In this document: piece after piece, positions 25,301-37,841 of the stretch
How the letters are laid out: every line of letters starts with the position of its first letter
How positions within the stretch are numbered: the stretch's first letter is position 1
NCBI GenBank assembly: GCA_014885115.2
Contig: WKLE02004380.1
Location: 1 to 64,000 of the forward strand
DNA length: 64,000 bases
Direction of reading: 5' to 3'
Source of the DNA: Asterionellopsis glacialis
Lineage: Eukaryota > Bacillariophyta > Plagiogrammaphyceae > Rhaphoneidales > Asterionellopsidaceae
The notes under the pieces: generated by a model
Seen by the model: the letters and a program-made list of their open reading frames with translations, nothing else
What the model was told of the DNA's origin: nothing
The model's database searches: none
Made by a program: the position numbers and the translations under genes

Positions 25301-25947
25301 AATATTACACTATATGTATTATATTTTTTGGTAAATTGAAAATGGAACTTTCAAAGGGATCAGTTTATAAAATGTTCAATACAACCAAAGTCACCAGTAG
25401 GAGTGTGATAGCATTCAGAATTGAAAACTTTAAAATTCTTGATCAACATTCCCATCTCCTGTGAGGGAATACTGTACTAGGACTATTCTTAGGCAATTAA
25501 AAGCAGAGCATACATATGGTACTACTACATCCTACATATGGTGTGCACCCACATTTAAAAGCATCTACATCAATATTCTAACCTCTCCTTGTTTGATAGA
25601 ACTAGTAGTAATCATCCTCTTGCAAGAAAACTCTTCCAACTGCTGTTGATTTAACTTGTTGTGATATTTTTTTTCAAGAAGAAGCCTGAACTTGCAACAA
25701 AGAAGAAGATAAAGATACCAGATTTCATCACTTTGATTATTTGATCTGAAGAATAATGCTTATACATGTCAACCTGTGTTGTACATCATGTTCACCTGGA
25801 ATTATGCTTCTTACATGCTGCCTTTGCTTGGCTAGACCTAGGGAGCTTGAGCTGTTACAATAACATCATATCATTGACTTCTGTTCATAAAGGATGCTGC
25901 TTCTGCGTATAAGCAGTTTGACCTGGTACTAAAAAAATTGAGATCCT

Positions 25948-26555
25948 GTCACCCCCTTCCAAAAGTGGGCCAGTATTTTTTAAATTCTGTTAATTAAAGC
26001 TGGGGAGTGCTAGCTCTCTTACACAAGTCCCTCCATTATGCCATTCCTTGCTTTTCTCTACAACCATCTAGTTGTAACATTGTTTTATTGTTACAAACAA
26101 CTCACAATTATCATAAAGAACAAGAGTATTGTTTACATTTTTACTAGGATGAAAACAAAATAAGGTATAATGCTGAATGTATGAATTAATATGTAAAACA
26201 TACCATGCTTTTAAAACAACACATTAAAAAACCATGTCATGAGGGATGGTAAAAGCTAGCTATATTATGTGTTGTTGGGGGTTAAATAAATTCTTTAAAT
26301 CCGTTATTAGACTATTGTGCTATTGCATGCATGTAAGATATGAACTTATTTTGTTTTCGTCCTAGTAAAAGAAATGCAAACATCACTCTTCTTTGTAAGA
26401 ATTGTGAGTTCTTTGTAACATAAAATATATGTTATAACTAGTCAAGAAAAGTAAGGAGTGGCATGGTGGAGTAGGGACTCGTGTAATAGCTAGCACTCCC
26501 GGCTTTAATTAACAAAATAAAAAAAATACTGGCACACTTTTTGGAAGGGGGTGAC
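25948..26555. mobile_element. Foldback/MITE-like element with about 210-bp inverted arms
   Basis: The left arm (25948-26164) begins GTCACCCCCTTCCAAAA and ends GATGAAAACAAAATAAGG. The right arm (26345-26555) is its reverse complement, from CTTATTTTGTTTTCGTCC to TTTTGGAAGGGGGTGAC. The arms match over nearly their whole length with scattered substitutions and small indels, at roughly 80-85% by eye. Shared internal blocks include GTTAATTAAAGC and GGGAGTGCTAGCT. The 180-bp centre is unique and AT-rich. No transposase frame is present, so this is a non-autonomous element. TGGTAC occurs just outside both ends (25924 and, inverted, 26578), but I could not settle a target-site duplication. Confidence 0.8.
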
Positions 26556-27126
26556 TGGATTTTGAAAGTCCGCTTTTGTACCAGTAGCAGTCCAACCGAT
26601 TACCAGAAATATTCAGGAATGATTACGGAAAGGGAAGAATCCAAAAATATTGGGGTTTACCAATCAGTTTTAGGGGAGTTTTTAGGGGTCTTGTATACTT
26701 CTACTAGAGAGAGTATTTTATAATAATTGCTTTAACTTTCGGTACCATGTAGAGTGTATCGTACATATTTAGCTACATTAGACTCTTATTTACCTGGTAT
26801 CTCTTAGGACACTCTAGTAGAGAGGACCTAACTCTTATAATACTCACTACCCCGTAATCTTGGATAGCTGGGCAATACATAATGGGGAAGAGTTTCAAGT
26901 TGTGATCGTTTGTATGCGAGGTTTGTCTGTGTTTTTTTGGGGCGAGGACTAGACTCCTATCGGTACCTGTAGGACCTCTACTAGAAATCCTACCTGGTAC
27001 ATGCAGCTAGCGGAATATTTCATGTTGTTGCGTCGTTCGTTAACCCCCCCATGCCCATTGGCCTGTCGATTGTCAACTCCTTACACACCCTTGTCACCAA
27101 AAGGATTGAATTGAGACCGAAAGACG

Positions 27127-27559
27127 ATGTCAAGTGGATTTGGACTTCGAGGCGGCATTGGCCGGTGCTATCCATTCTGGGCTGAATACAAGGAATGCCT
27201 GGTAAGTTTCTTTGTTTCTGACTTCAATTTGGCTCGTCTTCGTTGCTTTTTAATGAACATCAAAGGCCTCGTTTCCTTAGCATAGTGTCGGCCCCCGATA
27301 TCTTGTACCAGGTACCTGTTAGAAGGAGCCCACCGCCAATTGCTAGTCTAGACAGATAGCTCAAGTCTTCTCTTGTTTTTTCTATTATTCTTTGCTGCAG
27401 CAACAAGACACGGACAAAAAAGCCGGGGAGGTTTGTAATTTTCAGCGTGAGGATTATTTTGAATGCCTCCACCACCGTCGCGAGCATGAGATGGTCAGGA
27501 AGGTGATGGAGCAAGAAAAGATCAACCAAGAAAAAGAAAACGGGAGTGGCGGCCATTAG
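27127..27559 (+). CDS. NDUFS5: Complex I subunit NDUFS5 (15 kDa), twin CX9C protein
   Basis: Two exons, 27127-27201 and 27401-27559 (199-nt intron, phase 0), encode only 77 residues. The start [15 protein letters not shown] matches the plant-type NDUFS5 opening. The two Cys pairs are spaced exactly CX9[12 protein letters not shown] in exon 1 and [11 protein letters not shown] in exon 2, followed by LHHRREHE. Twin CX9C proteins are imported into the intermembrane space by Mia40 and fold as a disulfide-linked helical hairpin. NDUFS5 sits on the intermembrane-space face of complex I. Splitting by an intron between the two CX9C motifs makes each half too short for a simple frame scan. The intron contains a TACCAGGTACCTG palindrome. 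Confidence 0.9.
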
Positions 27560-27761
27560 CATTCTAGGTCGACATTAGGCCTTTTCTTTGTTATTAGTAA
27601 GAGGATCAGGGAAACGAAACGAAAACAAAATACGTATCGGAAACCTTGAAAGAGCAAATATTAGACAATGGTATGACGGTGCTACATTTTCCGGTTTACT
27701 CAAACATTAACTGCCATCCTCTATTAGGGAAAGTAAAAAACTGTACTTATTTTTGTCTGAT

Positions 27762-29216
27762 CTAAGAGCTCATTTTAATGCGAAGTTCTTCATAGAAGTT
27801 ACATCCAGTTGCAGGTTCGACAACTTCACTCCATTTTTTGAATATTCCTTCTCTGATAGATTTCGGTAAAGTTTCTTTGCCAAGTCCACTGTGTCCTCTT
27901 TTGAGTTTAGACTCTGACATCCCAGCTGTTTTTGGTAAACCACATGCTTCATTCCTTGCTAGTTTGGATAACTTTTCATCAAAATGCGATTGATGAGACT
28001 TCATGAACGCAAATGAAGAACGTTGTAATGCCCCCTGAACAATTTCATCGGTCGTAAAGTCATGCTTTGATGTGCTCATAAACTTAGCGATTCGTCGTAT
28101 CTCTTTGTCAAGATTCTCTATTAGATTTTCATAGAAAAGAATCAGAACATTTGGATCATTTCGCCGTTCGTACCATGATACCAGGTGGACAAAGTAAGAA
28201 GCGTTGTTCATTTTACTCTCAGGGAAGCCACGGGATAGCCAAAATTCACTGGCGAACTCTTCCAATGACACGGTATCGGGTTCAAAGAACCAACCTTCGA
28301 AGAAATTAAAAAATGAAAGGACGACATCCATAGGATCACGAAGGACAACAATACATTTGCATCCTTGAATTCATCGGGAATATCAATAAATGTGAGGCGA
28401 CGAAGAATGGAGAAAAATATACTCTTCTTACTTACAATCATTGCGTACCTTTTGGACAATGGGGTTCCCATGCATGCGTTTTGAAAATCCGAGGCAACTT
28501 TTTGATTTTATACAATATTTTGTGAAAAAGAAACAATCTGTTAAGACAAAATAAAAATTTCCAGTAGATTCAGTCGAATTTTTGAAAAGGGTGCTCTGAA
28601 CTTACGTCTTCAGCATCTCCGTACTGAGGAGCATACAAATTTTGTCCCTGATCTGAAGCTAATTCCAGCCAAGGGACCACCTATACCACGAAAGTACAAC
28701 CAGAATATAATAAACGAAGTAAGTTGAACATGTTTTTGAATAACGCAAATTTCAATTGTTCAGAGAATTTTTTCCGTTTTTATTCCGCTCACCTCACTAA
28801 TTTCAGAAAATGACATGTCTCCGCCATTAGATCCAGAACGAAGTTGGTGGCAAATCTGACAAAAACAAAGCAAAAATTTAAGATACTTCCTGGATTAACA
28901 CATAGATGAACCATAAGCAAAAATCGATCTTTGAACATACCTGCTGAAGCCATGTGGTACCTGCAGTTCAGAAAGTATATAATGTAAGTGTAACTTTGAC
29001 GCGAATAGTATATCAACAAAGTATATTATACTGGGAAAAGATTCAAGTGGATTTTTTCTCACCAGCTTTGGGTGTTGTTGTAATTATTATTTCGTCTGGA
29101 CTTTTTGGTACATAAGAAAGGCCGGACAAACGACCCTTTTCAGTCTCGAAGTTTGCTAGCTTAGATTTTAATTTTCTAACAGCATCAGATTTTGACTCAA
29201 ATTGCTCGACCGGCAT
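27762..29216 (-). CDS. PAPS-dependent sulfotransferase (Sulfotransfer_1)
   Basis: Six exons, read leftwards: 29216-29063, 28960-28941, 28855-28793, 28680-28606, 28497-28449 and 28363-27762, with introns of 85-112 nt. All junctions keep frame and yield 320 residues. The 5'-phosphosulfate loop TTTPKAGTTWLQQI spans exons 1-3, with GTTWLQQ coming from a 20-nt microexon. Next come LPRIFKTHAW (substrate/His region) and the 3'-phosphate motif CIVVLRDPMDVVLSFFNFF. Cytosolic sulfotransferases move sulfate from PAPS to hydroxyls or amines of small molecules; diatom substrates might include sterols, but the sequence does not say. The C-terminal RGHSGLGKETLP is a weak match to the RKGxxGDWK element. No signal peptide is visible. 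Confidence 0.88.
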
Positions 29217-30134
29217 TGTTATGGACGGGTCACAATTCTAACGATGATTGTAAGTACGCAAGATCGAAACAACTTCAGCAGCTCTGTTAGGTTGTCTTTG
29301 GCGGCAATATCAATATGCATAACATCGGAAGAAGTGGTGAGTGATGAGAAAGAGAAACTTTCGAACCGTTTTGCTCCTACGTTCCATTATCACCTGACTC
29401 AAGAACCCGAGACCAAGACATGTATGTGTAAGACATTATATTATTATATTATAAACATCGGAATACACATATAAAGCTGCCTAAGTAGCCAAAAAAATAT
29501 TTTATATAAAAACCTGTGGGATTCGATGAACGATTTCGGATCTTATCATCATATTATCCCCGTTTGTGTTCCACGTACCATAAATATATTTATATAGGTA
29601 ATATGTTGATGTCGATTGCACATACCGGTAACCGATTCAACGCACGAAAAAGCTATCCTCATTATTCGGGTTTTTGCACTCCCCCAAAAGGGTGAAACCC
29701 AGCGAAGCGAAGGAGGCCCCTGCCGGGAGATGCCTGTTGCTCCAAAAAAAAGGCGAAATTTTTATTTTTTTTTATTTTTCAAGCTATTTTTCAGGAACAA
29801 CATCACTCACTTGGTACCGTACCTGATACCTGCACCCCAGATACCTGTACGCTCGTAACTGGTACAGACTGTACGTGAGAGTTACGTTAGTACTGTAGGG
29901 CACTTGAAAACGATTCTGTCCGTCGAAAATGAGTTCTGAATGGAGCACTGTCGTACGTGTTCAACGACTTCGAAAAATCGAGTTACTTAGGCTCAGTACC
30001 AGTTATTTTATTCTTCTGACATCATAACAACAAACTTTACTCCTGCTCACTCTAGCTAGACCTACTCTCCCATCATCTTCAGGGCTTCCAGCGACCAGAT
30101 CAGTTGCAATCGCACAGTCACCCATCAATACACC
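29217..30134. other. Divergent intergenic region between sulfotransferase and L28
   Basis: The gap is AT-rich near 29430-29600. It has a GC-richer patch with repeated GCGAAG words at about 29675-29735, a poly-T tract near 29760, and a GTAC-rich run at about 29810-29880 (GGTACCGTACC, ACCTGTACG, CTGGTACAG). The rightmost part should hold the L28 promoter. No gene is supported. Confidence 0.5.
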
Positions 30135-30712
30135 ATGAAGTCCGGTCTCTCACTTGTTCTTTTGGCTCTCATCATCGCTTCGGCCGCCGCCTTTGGAGTT
30201 TACACTCCTGTCCAAACACGGGCACCAGTTGTGAGTTGATTTGTCATCGTCCATATCGTTGACATCGAAAGTCTTGTCGAACCATCGTTGTGTTCCACAG
30301 AAAACGATCTCGTGCGTACCAGCGCACATCATACAACATGATTTTCTTCGTACATGACGTCACGTTAGCCCTAAGCAGATTTCTCACACTATTTTGGGTT
30401 GGAACAATTTTTTTTTACTTCACATTTTTTCAGAATGCTGCACGAAATGGTGCCTCCAGCATGACCATGCGTGCCCGTGTATGCGATCTTCTCGGGAAAA
30501 AGCCCAATCGTCAGGCCCGTGTTGTTACCTTCTCACACAAGCGTATCAAAAAGGTCCAGGAAGTCAACCTTCAGTGGAAGAGATTCTACTCCGATGAGCT
30601 TGGTCGCAAGGTCAGACTTCGTCTTTCTACTAAAGGAATTAAGACAGTTAACAAGTACGGCTCCATCGATGCTGCTGCCAAAAAGTTCGAAGTCGATCTT
30701 TCCAAATTCTAG
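30135..30712 (+). CDS. rpl28: Plastid 50S ribosomal protein L28 (nuclear-encoded)
   Basis: Two exons, 30135-30230 and 30434-30712 (203-nt intron, phase 0), give 124 residues. Exon 1 is almost exactly the targeting signal: a signal peptide (SGLSLVLLALIIASAAA) with cleavage before FGV, matching the diatom ASAF-type plastid motif. Exon 2 carries a short transit region and then the bL28 domain: RARVCDLLGKKPN, TFSHKRIKKVQEVNLQ and RLRLSTKGIKTV. The product is imported through the four membranes of the plastid and joins the large ribosomal subunit. Placement of the intron between targeting signal and mature domain is suggestive of exon shuffling after transfer from the plastid genome. It is convergent with the RNR gene (139 bp gap). 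Confidence 0.93.
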
Positions 30713-30851
30713 ATGATTTTTCATCCACAGGGTAAGAGCCTAAGAAACGAAACTAAAATTATTGACTAAAAACTTATTGTAGCTTGTATTAACATGCGTT
30801 ACTCTACTACTAGCGTTGCTCCTTGTAGTAAACTTCGTATATGTATTTTCA

Positions 30852-33780
30852 TCATGCCTGACAACTTAGGCAAATTTCACTATCATCAGCAACTGGAAGT
30901 TGGCTCTCGGCTGCGGAGGACTTGTCTACTGTATACTGAATTGCGTTGACGGCTGGCTTTGTTCGAAGATAGTACATTCCAGTTTTCAGGCCTTTTTTCC
31001 ACGCGTAAAAGTGCATAGCAGTTAGTTTGTCGACAGTTGGGTCCGCAATGAATAAATTAAGGCTTTGACTTTGATCAATAAATTTGGCCCTATCTGCTGC
31101 CATATCAATGATGTCTTTCATTTTGATCTCCCAAACTGTTTTATACAGCTCCTTTAATCTATCTGGAATAATATCAATGTTAGCGACGGATCCACCATCA
31201 CGCATCAACTGATTTCTAACAGCTGGTGTCCATAATCCTCTATCCGTCAAATCCTGTAGTAAGTGGGGATTCGCCATGATGAATTCTCCCGCTGTTACTC
31301 GTCTGAGGTATAAGTTTGAACTGAATGGTTCAAAACATTCGTTGACACCAAGGATCTGTGATGTAGATGCTGTGGGCATCGGTGCGACCAATAGTGAGTT
31401 GCGCAATCCACCATTAATTATTCTTCGCCGAAGCGCTTCCCAATCGTAACCTTTTCCTGAGATACCAGACGCATACTTCTGGGGGGGAGGTACGAAGTCG
31501 TTCGATGAAGAACCACCACTATTGCTAAAGCGATGGCTTGGTGTATCCTTATCAGGAACACCCCAAAGATCAAATTGTAGCTTTCCTTCGCTCGAAGGGC
31601 TTCCTGCAAAACTTTCGTAGCCCCCCTTCTCCTCCGCGAGTTCAGCACTTGCCTCCAAGGCTGCATGATAAATGGTCTCGAAAATCGCCTCGTTTAGCAC
31701 CTTGGCTTCTTCCGACGCAAATGGGAGACCCATCCTTAGGAAGGCATCAGCAAGACCGGACACACCGATTCCAATCGGTCGGTGGCGGCGATTTGATTTT
31801 TTTGCTTCTTTAGTTGGATAGCTGTTTACATCAATAATTTTATTCAAATTCCGTGTTACAATCTTTGCAGCCTGATGCAGAGCCTCATGATCAAAATAGG
31901 CTCTACCAGAGGCATTGTTGACGGATCCGAACAGCCCACGATCGGAAACTACGAATTTCGGTAAACATCTAGTTATTGCAGTAGAATTGCAAAAAAAACA
32001 TGAATGAGAATGTATTTGACCGGAAAAGATAATACAAGAGCAAAATAAAAACTTACATACTGGCCAGATTGCAGACTGCAACTTCCTCTTCATCTGTGTA
32101 TTGGATAATTTCTGTACAAAGGTTGCTGCATTGTATTGTTCCCAAGTTCTGTTGGTTACTCTTAGCATTAGCTGCATCTTTGTAGAGGAGATAAGGTGTA
32201 CCTGTTTCAATCTGCGCGTCAAGGATCGCTCCCCACAGTTCCCTCGCTCGGACTTGTTTCACATATTTTCCCTGACGTTCATAGTCTTCGTAAAGGTTCT
32301 CAAACTCCTCTCCATAGCAATTTTGTAATCCAGGGCATTGGTTTGGGCACATCAAACTCCACACACCATCTTCCTCGACACGTTTCATGAAAAGGTCTGG
32401 AACCCAAAGTCCATAGAAGAGATCTCGGGCGCGCTGTTCTTCCTTGCCGTGATTCTTTTTCAGATTGAGAACATCAAAGATATCAGCATGCCAAGGCTCG
32501 AGATAAACTGCAAAAGCTCCAGGTCTTTTTCCTCCTCCTTGATCAACATAGCGGGAGGTCACATCGAACACACGAAGCATAGGTACAAGCCCATTTGATT
32601 TACCTCTCGTTCCCTTAATGTGAGATCCCCGGGCACGAATATTGTGTACCGAGAGTCCAATACCGCCAGCGGATTTGGAAATAACGGCACACCGTTTCAA
32701 TGTGTCATATATTCCATTGATAGAATCATCACTCATTTGAACCAGGAAACAGCTACTTAATTGGGGGTGTGTAGTTCCTGAGTGGAAAAGTGTCGGACTT
32801 GCGTGAGTGAAATAACCCTGGCTCATCATATCGTAAGTTTCAAAAGCTGCTTGTAGCTGTTCATCTTCATTCGTTGTATCACCATCGATACAACAATGAA
32901 TTCCAAGTGCAACTCTCATGAGTAAGTACTGCGGACGTTCAACCATTTTCCCGTCTTCCGTTTTAAGCAAATATGCCCTTTCAAGCGTTTTGAATCCAAA
33001 GTATGTAAGGTCTCGATCACGTGAGTGGACAATTCTTTTATTAATTTCTTCCGCTCTTCTCTTTACTAAATCCGCAACCTTAGAATTTAGAAATCCATTT
33101 CCACCATCATAAAGCATCTCTGCGGCCTCTGAAAAAGAACCAGGGGTGACCTTGTGATTCTGAGAAATACAAATTCGAGCAGCCAACCGTGCATAGTCTG
33201 GATGCTGAGTAGACATTGATGCTGCAGTTTCAGATGCTAACGTATCTATTTCAGAAGTGGTCACATTCGGATAAACTCCCTGAAGGATGGATTCAGCCAA
33301 ATTCTTTGTCGACAGGTATCTTGTATCTAACCCCTCGGATAAGATCTTAAGTCTAGAGAGTATCTGCAAAAAGAAAAAAAATTACACGAGAGAATCAAAA
33401 TATGGCTCAAGGAAAACAAAAATAATTTCTTTGATAAATTGTCGACATACCTTGTTCCCGTCTAGCAATTCAAGGCTTCCGTCACTTTTTTTCACATGTA
33501 AAACTTCCTCATTGCTACTTGTTTGTTTGTCAGCTTGAGAAGACTCCGTTTCTTCATTAATTAGGGAATTCTTGTCGTCAGTAGCAATCGAACCACCAGG
33601 CTTTACATGTTGAGCGAATCCGAAAGAACTTTTCCCCCCGATAGATGGTGTACTTTTCGACCAGAAACTGGATCGTTTGCTTGAATCAATTGCTAAAGCA
33701 GATCCCAATAATGTCGCGAAAAAAAGAAGATAAAATACAGTTCGGGAAGGAAGTGTGTTCGCCGATGAAGGAAGGAACAT
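30852..33780 (-). CDS. Ribonucleotide reductase class I large subunit with N-terminal signal peptide
   Basis: Three exons, 33780-33451, 33363-32057 and 31968-30852 (introns 87 and 88 nt), give 917 residues. The enzyme reduces ribonucleoside diphosphates to deoxy forms with a small-subunit radical partner. Visible landmarks are an ATP-cone region spanning exons 1-2 ([16 protein letters not shown] then ILSRLKIL), HPQLSSCFL with the N-terminal redox Cys, SNLCTEI with the active-site Asn, Cys and Glu, CNLASICLPKF with the second redox Cys, and a C-terminal CLSC thiol pair. The exon 2-3 junction was placed to give CNLASICLPKF. Residues 1-30 look like a cleavable signal peptide or membrane anchor ([19 protein letters not shown]), which is unusual for this enzyme. 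No other Met precedes the ATP cone, so the extension belongs to the full-length form. Confidence 0.93.
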
Positions 33781-34534
33781 TGTCTTGTAGTTCCGTACAG
33801 CCTGAACGCTTTTAAAATTTAATTGTATTCTTTGTTTCCGCCCTTTTGTCAGTATCAGTTTCTTTACTGTCCAAACGTAATGATGGGCCAAGTTGAAAGT
33901 ACTCAGTTACTCAAATGGGGACAACACAAGTGAATGATGTTGGGTTACGAAATGGGTGTAACAAAATGGCGTCACCAAGAGATCAAAGAGACACAAAACA
34001 GAAAAAGAAGCGAGTTGATGGATTCTTTTCGATGGGTGTGCGATCTTCTGTGCTTTTTGTCGTTATGCGCGATTTCGCGGGATCAATTACTGTCGGGCGG
34101 GTCCAGTATTCAATCAGCCAATAGAAAGTATTAATACCAGTAGTTAGTTTAGTTCTAACCTTGATACATATTGTTCTCCTTTATGGAATCTCGTACAAAC
34201 GGAATGTCTACTTTACCCTCTCATGTTGATGCGCAGTATTCGTATCAAGCAAAAGATTCGATTTCGATTCCCCTTCCGAACCACTGGTTCCCTAAAAAAT
34301 TACCAGTAACTTTTGGCGCGACAGATGACGCGACACCCACAAGCTCCAGCGGATCTGGCGAGCCATCAAAAAAACATCAACACGAAGCTCTTGAGTCTCT
34401 CGAAGGAAATTGATTGACCACGAAACGAGAATCACACAGCGCAAAAGTTACCTCGCCTGGTCCGTCAGTTTTGTGAGCAAGATCGCTTTTATTATTCCTT
34501 GACACCTCTTGAGCTATTCACTGATAACCAAATA
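33781..34534. other. Divergent region between RNR and PRPP synthetase
   Basis: This 754-bp gap separates two outward-facing nucleotide-metabolism genes. It must carry both promoters. Apart from one doubtful short frame (34183-34413), nothing recognisable is present. Confidence 0.45.
34183..34413 (+). CDS. Doubtful 76-codon frame upstream of PRPP synthetase
   Basis: An ATG-initiated frame of 76 residues opens with MESRTNGMSTLPSHVDAQ, is Ser/Pro-rich and ends in a charged tail. It stops 121 nt before the PRPP synthetase start, on the same strand. No domain, signal or membrane segment is recognisable. It could be an upstream frame in a long leader, a small independent gene, or chance. Confidence 0.22.
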   Translation: MESRTNGMSTLPSHVDAQYSYQAKDSISIPLPNHWFPKKLPVTFGATDDATPTSSSGSGEPSKKHQHEALESLEGN

Positions 34535-36208
34535 ATGATTGCGGCACGTATAGCATCCCGCAAAATGCTGGTATCTAAGGTAGGTGGTGACTGGTGACGC
34601 CTGTTTTTACTTGTAAAAATGTTTCACGGATCATCAATTGAATCTTCGTTTGTGTTCGAAGATAAAATACGTCGGGGATTTGGTTTTGCTAACCTTCAAT
34701 TCCTTTCCTCGATATTTTAAATGGATTTCAATCTTCTACATGAAAAGGTTGTCAGCGCACGCACAGCCAACCTTGCGTTTCGAACGTTGCGAACATCTAC
34801 GTCCACAACCGCTACTGAAGATGTTGCCAGTGCTTCAGGAGCATGGAAAAATGCAGCAGGTGCTCTTTTGGCTGCAAGTGGTCTCGTTGGTGGAGCTGCT
34901 ACGTTGACCATGTGTGAACAACACAGGCAATCGAATGTGAGGGATCCCAATACTATCTACGCTCAAAACGCGGCTGCCAAGGAAAGTGAAGCAGAGCACA
35001 AAGAAGATATGTCCATTCATAACATGAAGGGGGACATGTCTTGCTATGCGAAGGTTGCAGTTTTAGCAGATAAGCGAGAAACAGAAAAGTTGCAGAGACA
35101 GATGTCTCAGCCAAGAAAACAAGCTGAAGAATCTTCACCTGCCATCCAGGCAACAAGCGCAGCTGCTCCTGATGCATCACCAGCTGATGTTACAGCAGAA
35201 GAACAAAAATTCGAGGAGGCAACACGTCAAGCAAAGAAACATTCTGGTGGATTGAAGCTCTTCAGTGGTAATGGCAATATGGCTCTTGCGCTTGAGATTG
35301 CTCGCTTTTTGGGCATCAATCTAGGTAAAGCAACAGTTGGTAAATTCGCTGACGGAGAGGTCAACGTCATGGTTCATGAAAATGTCCGTGGCAAAGACAC
35401 TTACATCATTCAGCCAACTTGTCCGCCTGTCAACAATAATATCATGGAACTTTTGCTCATGGTATCTACCCTTCGCCGTGCCAGCGCAAGGCGCATCACA
35501 GTTGTCATTCCCTACTATGGATATGCCCGCCAGGACCGCAAGATGCAAGCTCGTGTCCCCATCTCCGCTGCAGACGTTGCCCGTCTTCTCGAGTCAATGG
35601 GAATCGATAGAGTGATTGCAGTTGATTTACATTGCGGTCAGATCCAAGGTTTCTTTGGACCTCGCGTCCCCGTCGACAACCTAGACGGAGGCGTAGTTGG
35701 ACTAGATTACTTTGGATCCAAGGACTTGCACAATCCTGTTGTTGTCAGTCCCGACGCTGGTGGAGTGTACCGTGCTAAGAAGTTCAAGGAGGGCCTTGCA
35801 TACAAGCATGACATGCAAGATATTGGCCTTGCTATGATTATCAAACAGCGTGCTCGCGCTGGTACTGTCGACCAAATGGACTTGGTCGGTGATGTCACCG
35901 ATTGTGACTGCATCATCGTAGACGATATGATTGATACTGCTGGAACTCTATGTAAGGCTGCAGATGTTTTGGTCGCCAAGGGAGCAAGACGCGTCTTTGC
36001 TTTTGCAAGTCACGGTCTGTTGAGTGGGCCTGGCAATGAGCGCATTGCAAACTCCAAGCTAGAGGAGTGTGTTATCCTCAACACAATCCCTACCTCGCCA
36101 CAAAGACAAGCAAATGAAAAACTAACAGAACTCAGTGTGGCACCACTTCTCGCTCAAACAATTTTCAACATTCATGCAAAGAAGAGTATTTCTGCTTTGT
36201 TCAAATAA
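34535..36208 (+). CDS. Ribose-phosphate pyrophosphokinase (PRPP synthetase), mitochondrial-type extension
   Basis: Two exons, 34535-34579 and 34748-36208 (168-nt intron, phase 0), give 501 residues. It makes PRPP from ribose-5-phosphate and ATP for nucleotide, His and Trp synthesis. The C-terminal ~310 residues are the whole enzyme: GKFADGEVNV, RGKDTYIIQP, PYYGYARQDRK (ATP/Mg), VDLHCGQIQGFF, SPDAGGVYRA and the PRPP loop VDDMIDTAGTL. The first ~35 residues (MIAARIASRKMLVSK, then VVSARTANLAFRTLR) are basic and free of acidic residues, typical of a mitochondrial presequence. A hydrophobic segment follows (AAGALLAASGLVGGAATLTM). About 120 further residues, partly coiled and Ala/Glu-rich, lead into the catalytic domain. 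The presequence plus membrane segment suggests inner-membrane anchoring; that is inference. Confidence 0.9.
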
Positions 36209-37841
36209 ATTGCTGGGCTTTATATAGTTAAAAATAATGCATTGATTATTAACTTTTTCGGTGGATTGTATTCCTTGCACTCCAACCACAAGTATCATAC
36301 TGACAGAATTTGCACTGTTTACATACAAGCCAGGATATGTTAGAATACCAAATGCTATTCATGATCACATCTTGTACTGAGACGAATCAATGGTACAAGT
36401 TGATCGATTGCATGTGAATTAGATAAAAACTGGACATCATAATTTAATAGACAATTTTCCTTTTGAGCCAGACTTTTAAGCCATAACATCTTTGGGTATA
36501 TTCTGATGGGAATCATATTTGAGGGTTGAAATCCATTAAATCTGCTGATTCACAAGATTGCTCACATGATTCATTCAAACCACAGATAATAGGTCAATAA
36601 AATAATGAGCGCACCTCTGCTGGCCTGCGTTTGTTTACGCCAAACGCATCAAATAACTCGCACTTTGGATATTATGATCGTCCTCCGAATCTTGCACTGA
36701 AGTGAGCTCCATGCACAAAAACAGCGAAGCTGAAAGTATAAGTTACAAATAAAAGGAACAGCTACGAAGAAAAAACTTCCTACCACTCGAACGCAGCGCT
36801 ACGTGTCTGGGTATTTAAGCTTTTGATTTTTGATGTCATTCTAATTCTGTTGGCGTTACGTGTACCAGAAATGACCCAACTTAAACCATCAGGGTAAGAA
36901 ACACCAGAAGCCTCCTAGAACTGTAAGCCATTCGTACCAAAGCAAAATCTCTCAAAGAATTGCAGATTGGCAAACAAAGCAAGCCTGCTTTCTTTCTTGA
37001 ATTTACAAATTTGATAATCTGAAAGATTGCATTTGATTAAAATTGTGAGATTATTCCAACTCAAGTTGGAAGAAAATATCTGATTGAAGATAAATCCTCG
37101 CTCTCAACATTGAATCTGTACTGTTCCAAGAAGGATTGATGAATTCTTTTAATTTTAATGAGCTTTGACCACATGTTGCTGTCGACTTCTTTGGAGGAAA
37201 AGGTGATTGTTGTTTTGTGGATCTCTACATTGTCTCAGCAGATCCTACAGATTTCTATAATCCACACAGAAACAATAATGACAAATACTGTTGAAAAAAT
37301 ATTATACGTTGCTTTTGAGATATTTATTTATGAATGAACCAGAATCTGCTGGTTCAAAGACCCTGCCAGGTACTGGTGAACGATAGATCTGGATCTGTCC
37401 AAAAAGATTTATATAAGAGTTCTTATATACCTGTACGATTTATTTACATATATAAATTCGATAATTCGGACGTTGCCTCATCTTGGTACTTTTGACTCTC
37501 ACACTTCTAGTATTAGGACCTATAGCTATTTAAAAAAAAATACCTGTACCAGGTACGACCTTAGGACTACCGTACAGGTAGGACTAGAGAGAGGCATGCG
37601 AGATACCAAAAGCCGTTGGAATAAAAGCAGATCTTCGGTACAAAACGAGTGAAAGAATGCACAAGTGTTACCAAGGACATACTGCAATAAATTCGTCTGG
37701 TCCATATCGGAACTGAATTCGAAATACGAAGCCTCCAAGAAATAAGAGGAATGAAACTTACTTGCCCATTTTATGCTTGAAGTACCGAGATACAATATAG
37801 AATGTATGGTGCAATAATTGTTATAAGAAAAAGGTTCCGTC
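36209..37841. other. Intergenic region, 1.6 kb
   Basis: No supported gene. The left 1.1 kb is plain AT-rich DNA. From about 37355 to 37590 GTAC- and AGGAC-type words return (CCAGGTACTGGTG, CCTGTACCAGGTAC, GGTAGGACTAG), which lies upstream of the ABHD10-like gene. A 105-codon minus-strand frame at 37526-37843 has no protein-like features. Confidence 0.55.

Larger units (their letters stand above)
18351..27126. other. Gene-poor AT-rich region (about 8.8 kb)
   Basis: No intact gene could be supported here. Frames are short, AT-rich and stop-riddled. Identifiable content: a decayed coding relic at about 20450-21180, palindromes at 20593-20632, a hairpin at 22252-22313 and a foldback element at 25948-26555. 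From about 26700 to 27010 the texture returns to the CTAG/GTAC/AGGAC word style seen next to other gene starts, just before NDUFS5. The contrast with flanking DNA suggests a transposon-derived island that has decayed. A long non-coding transcript cannot be excluded from sequence alone. Confidence 0.6.
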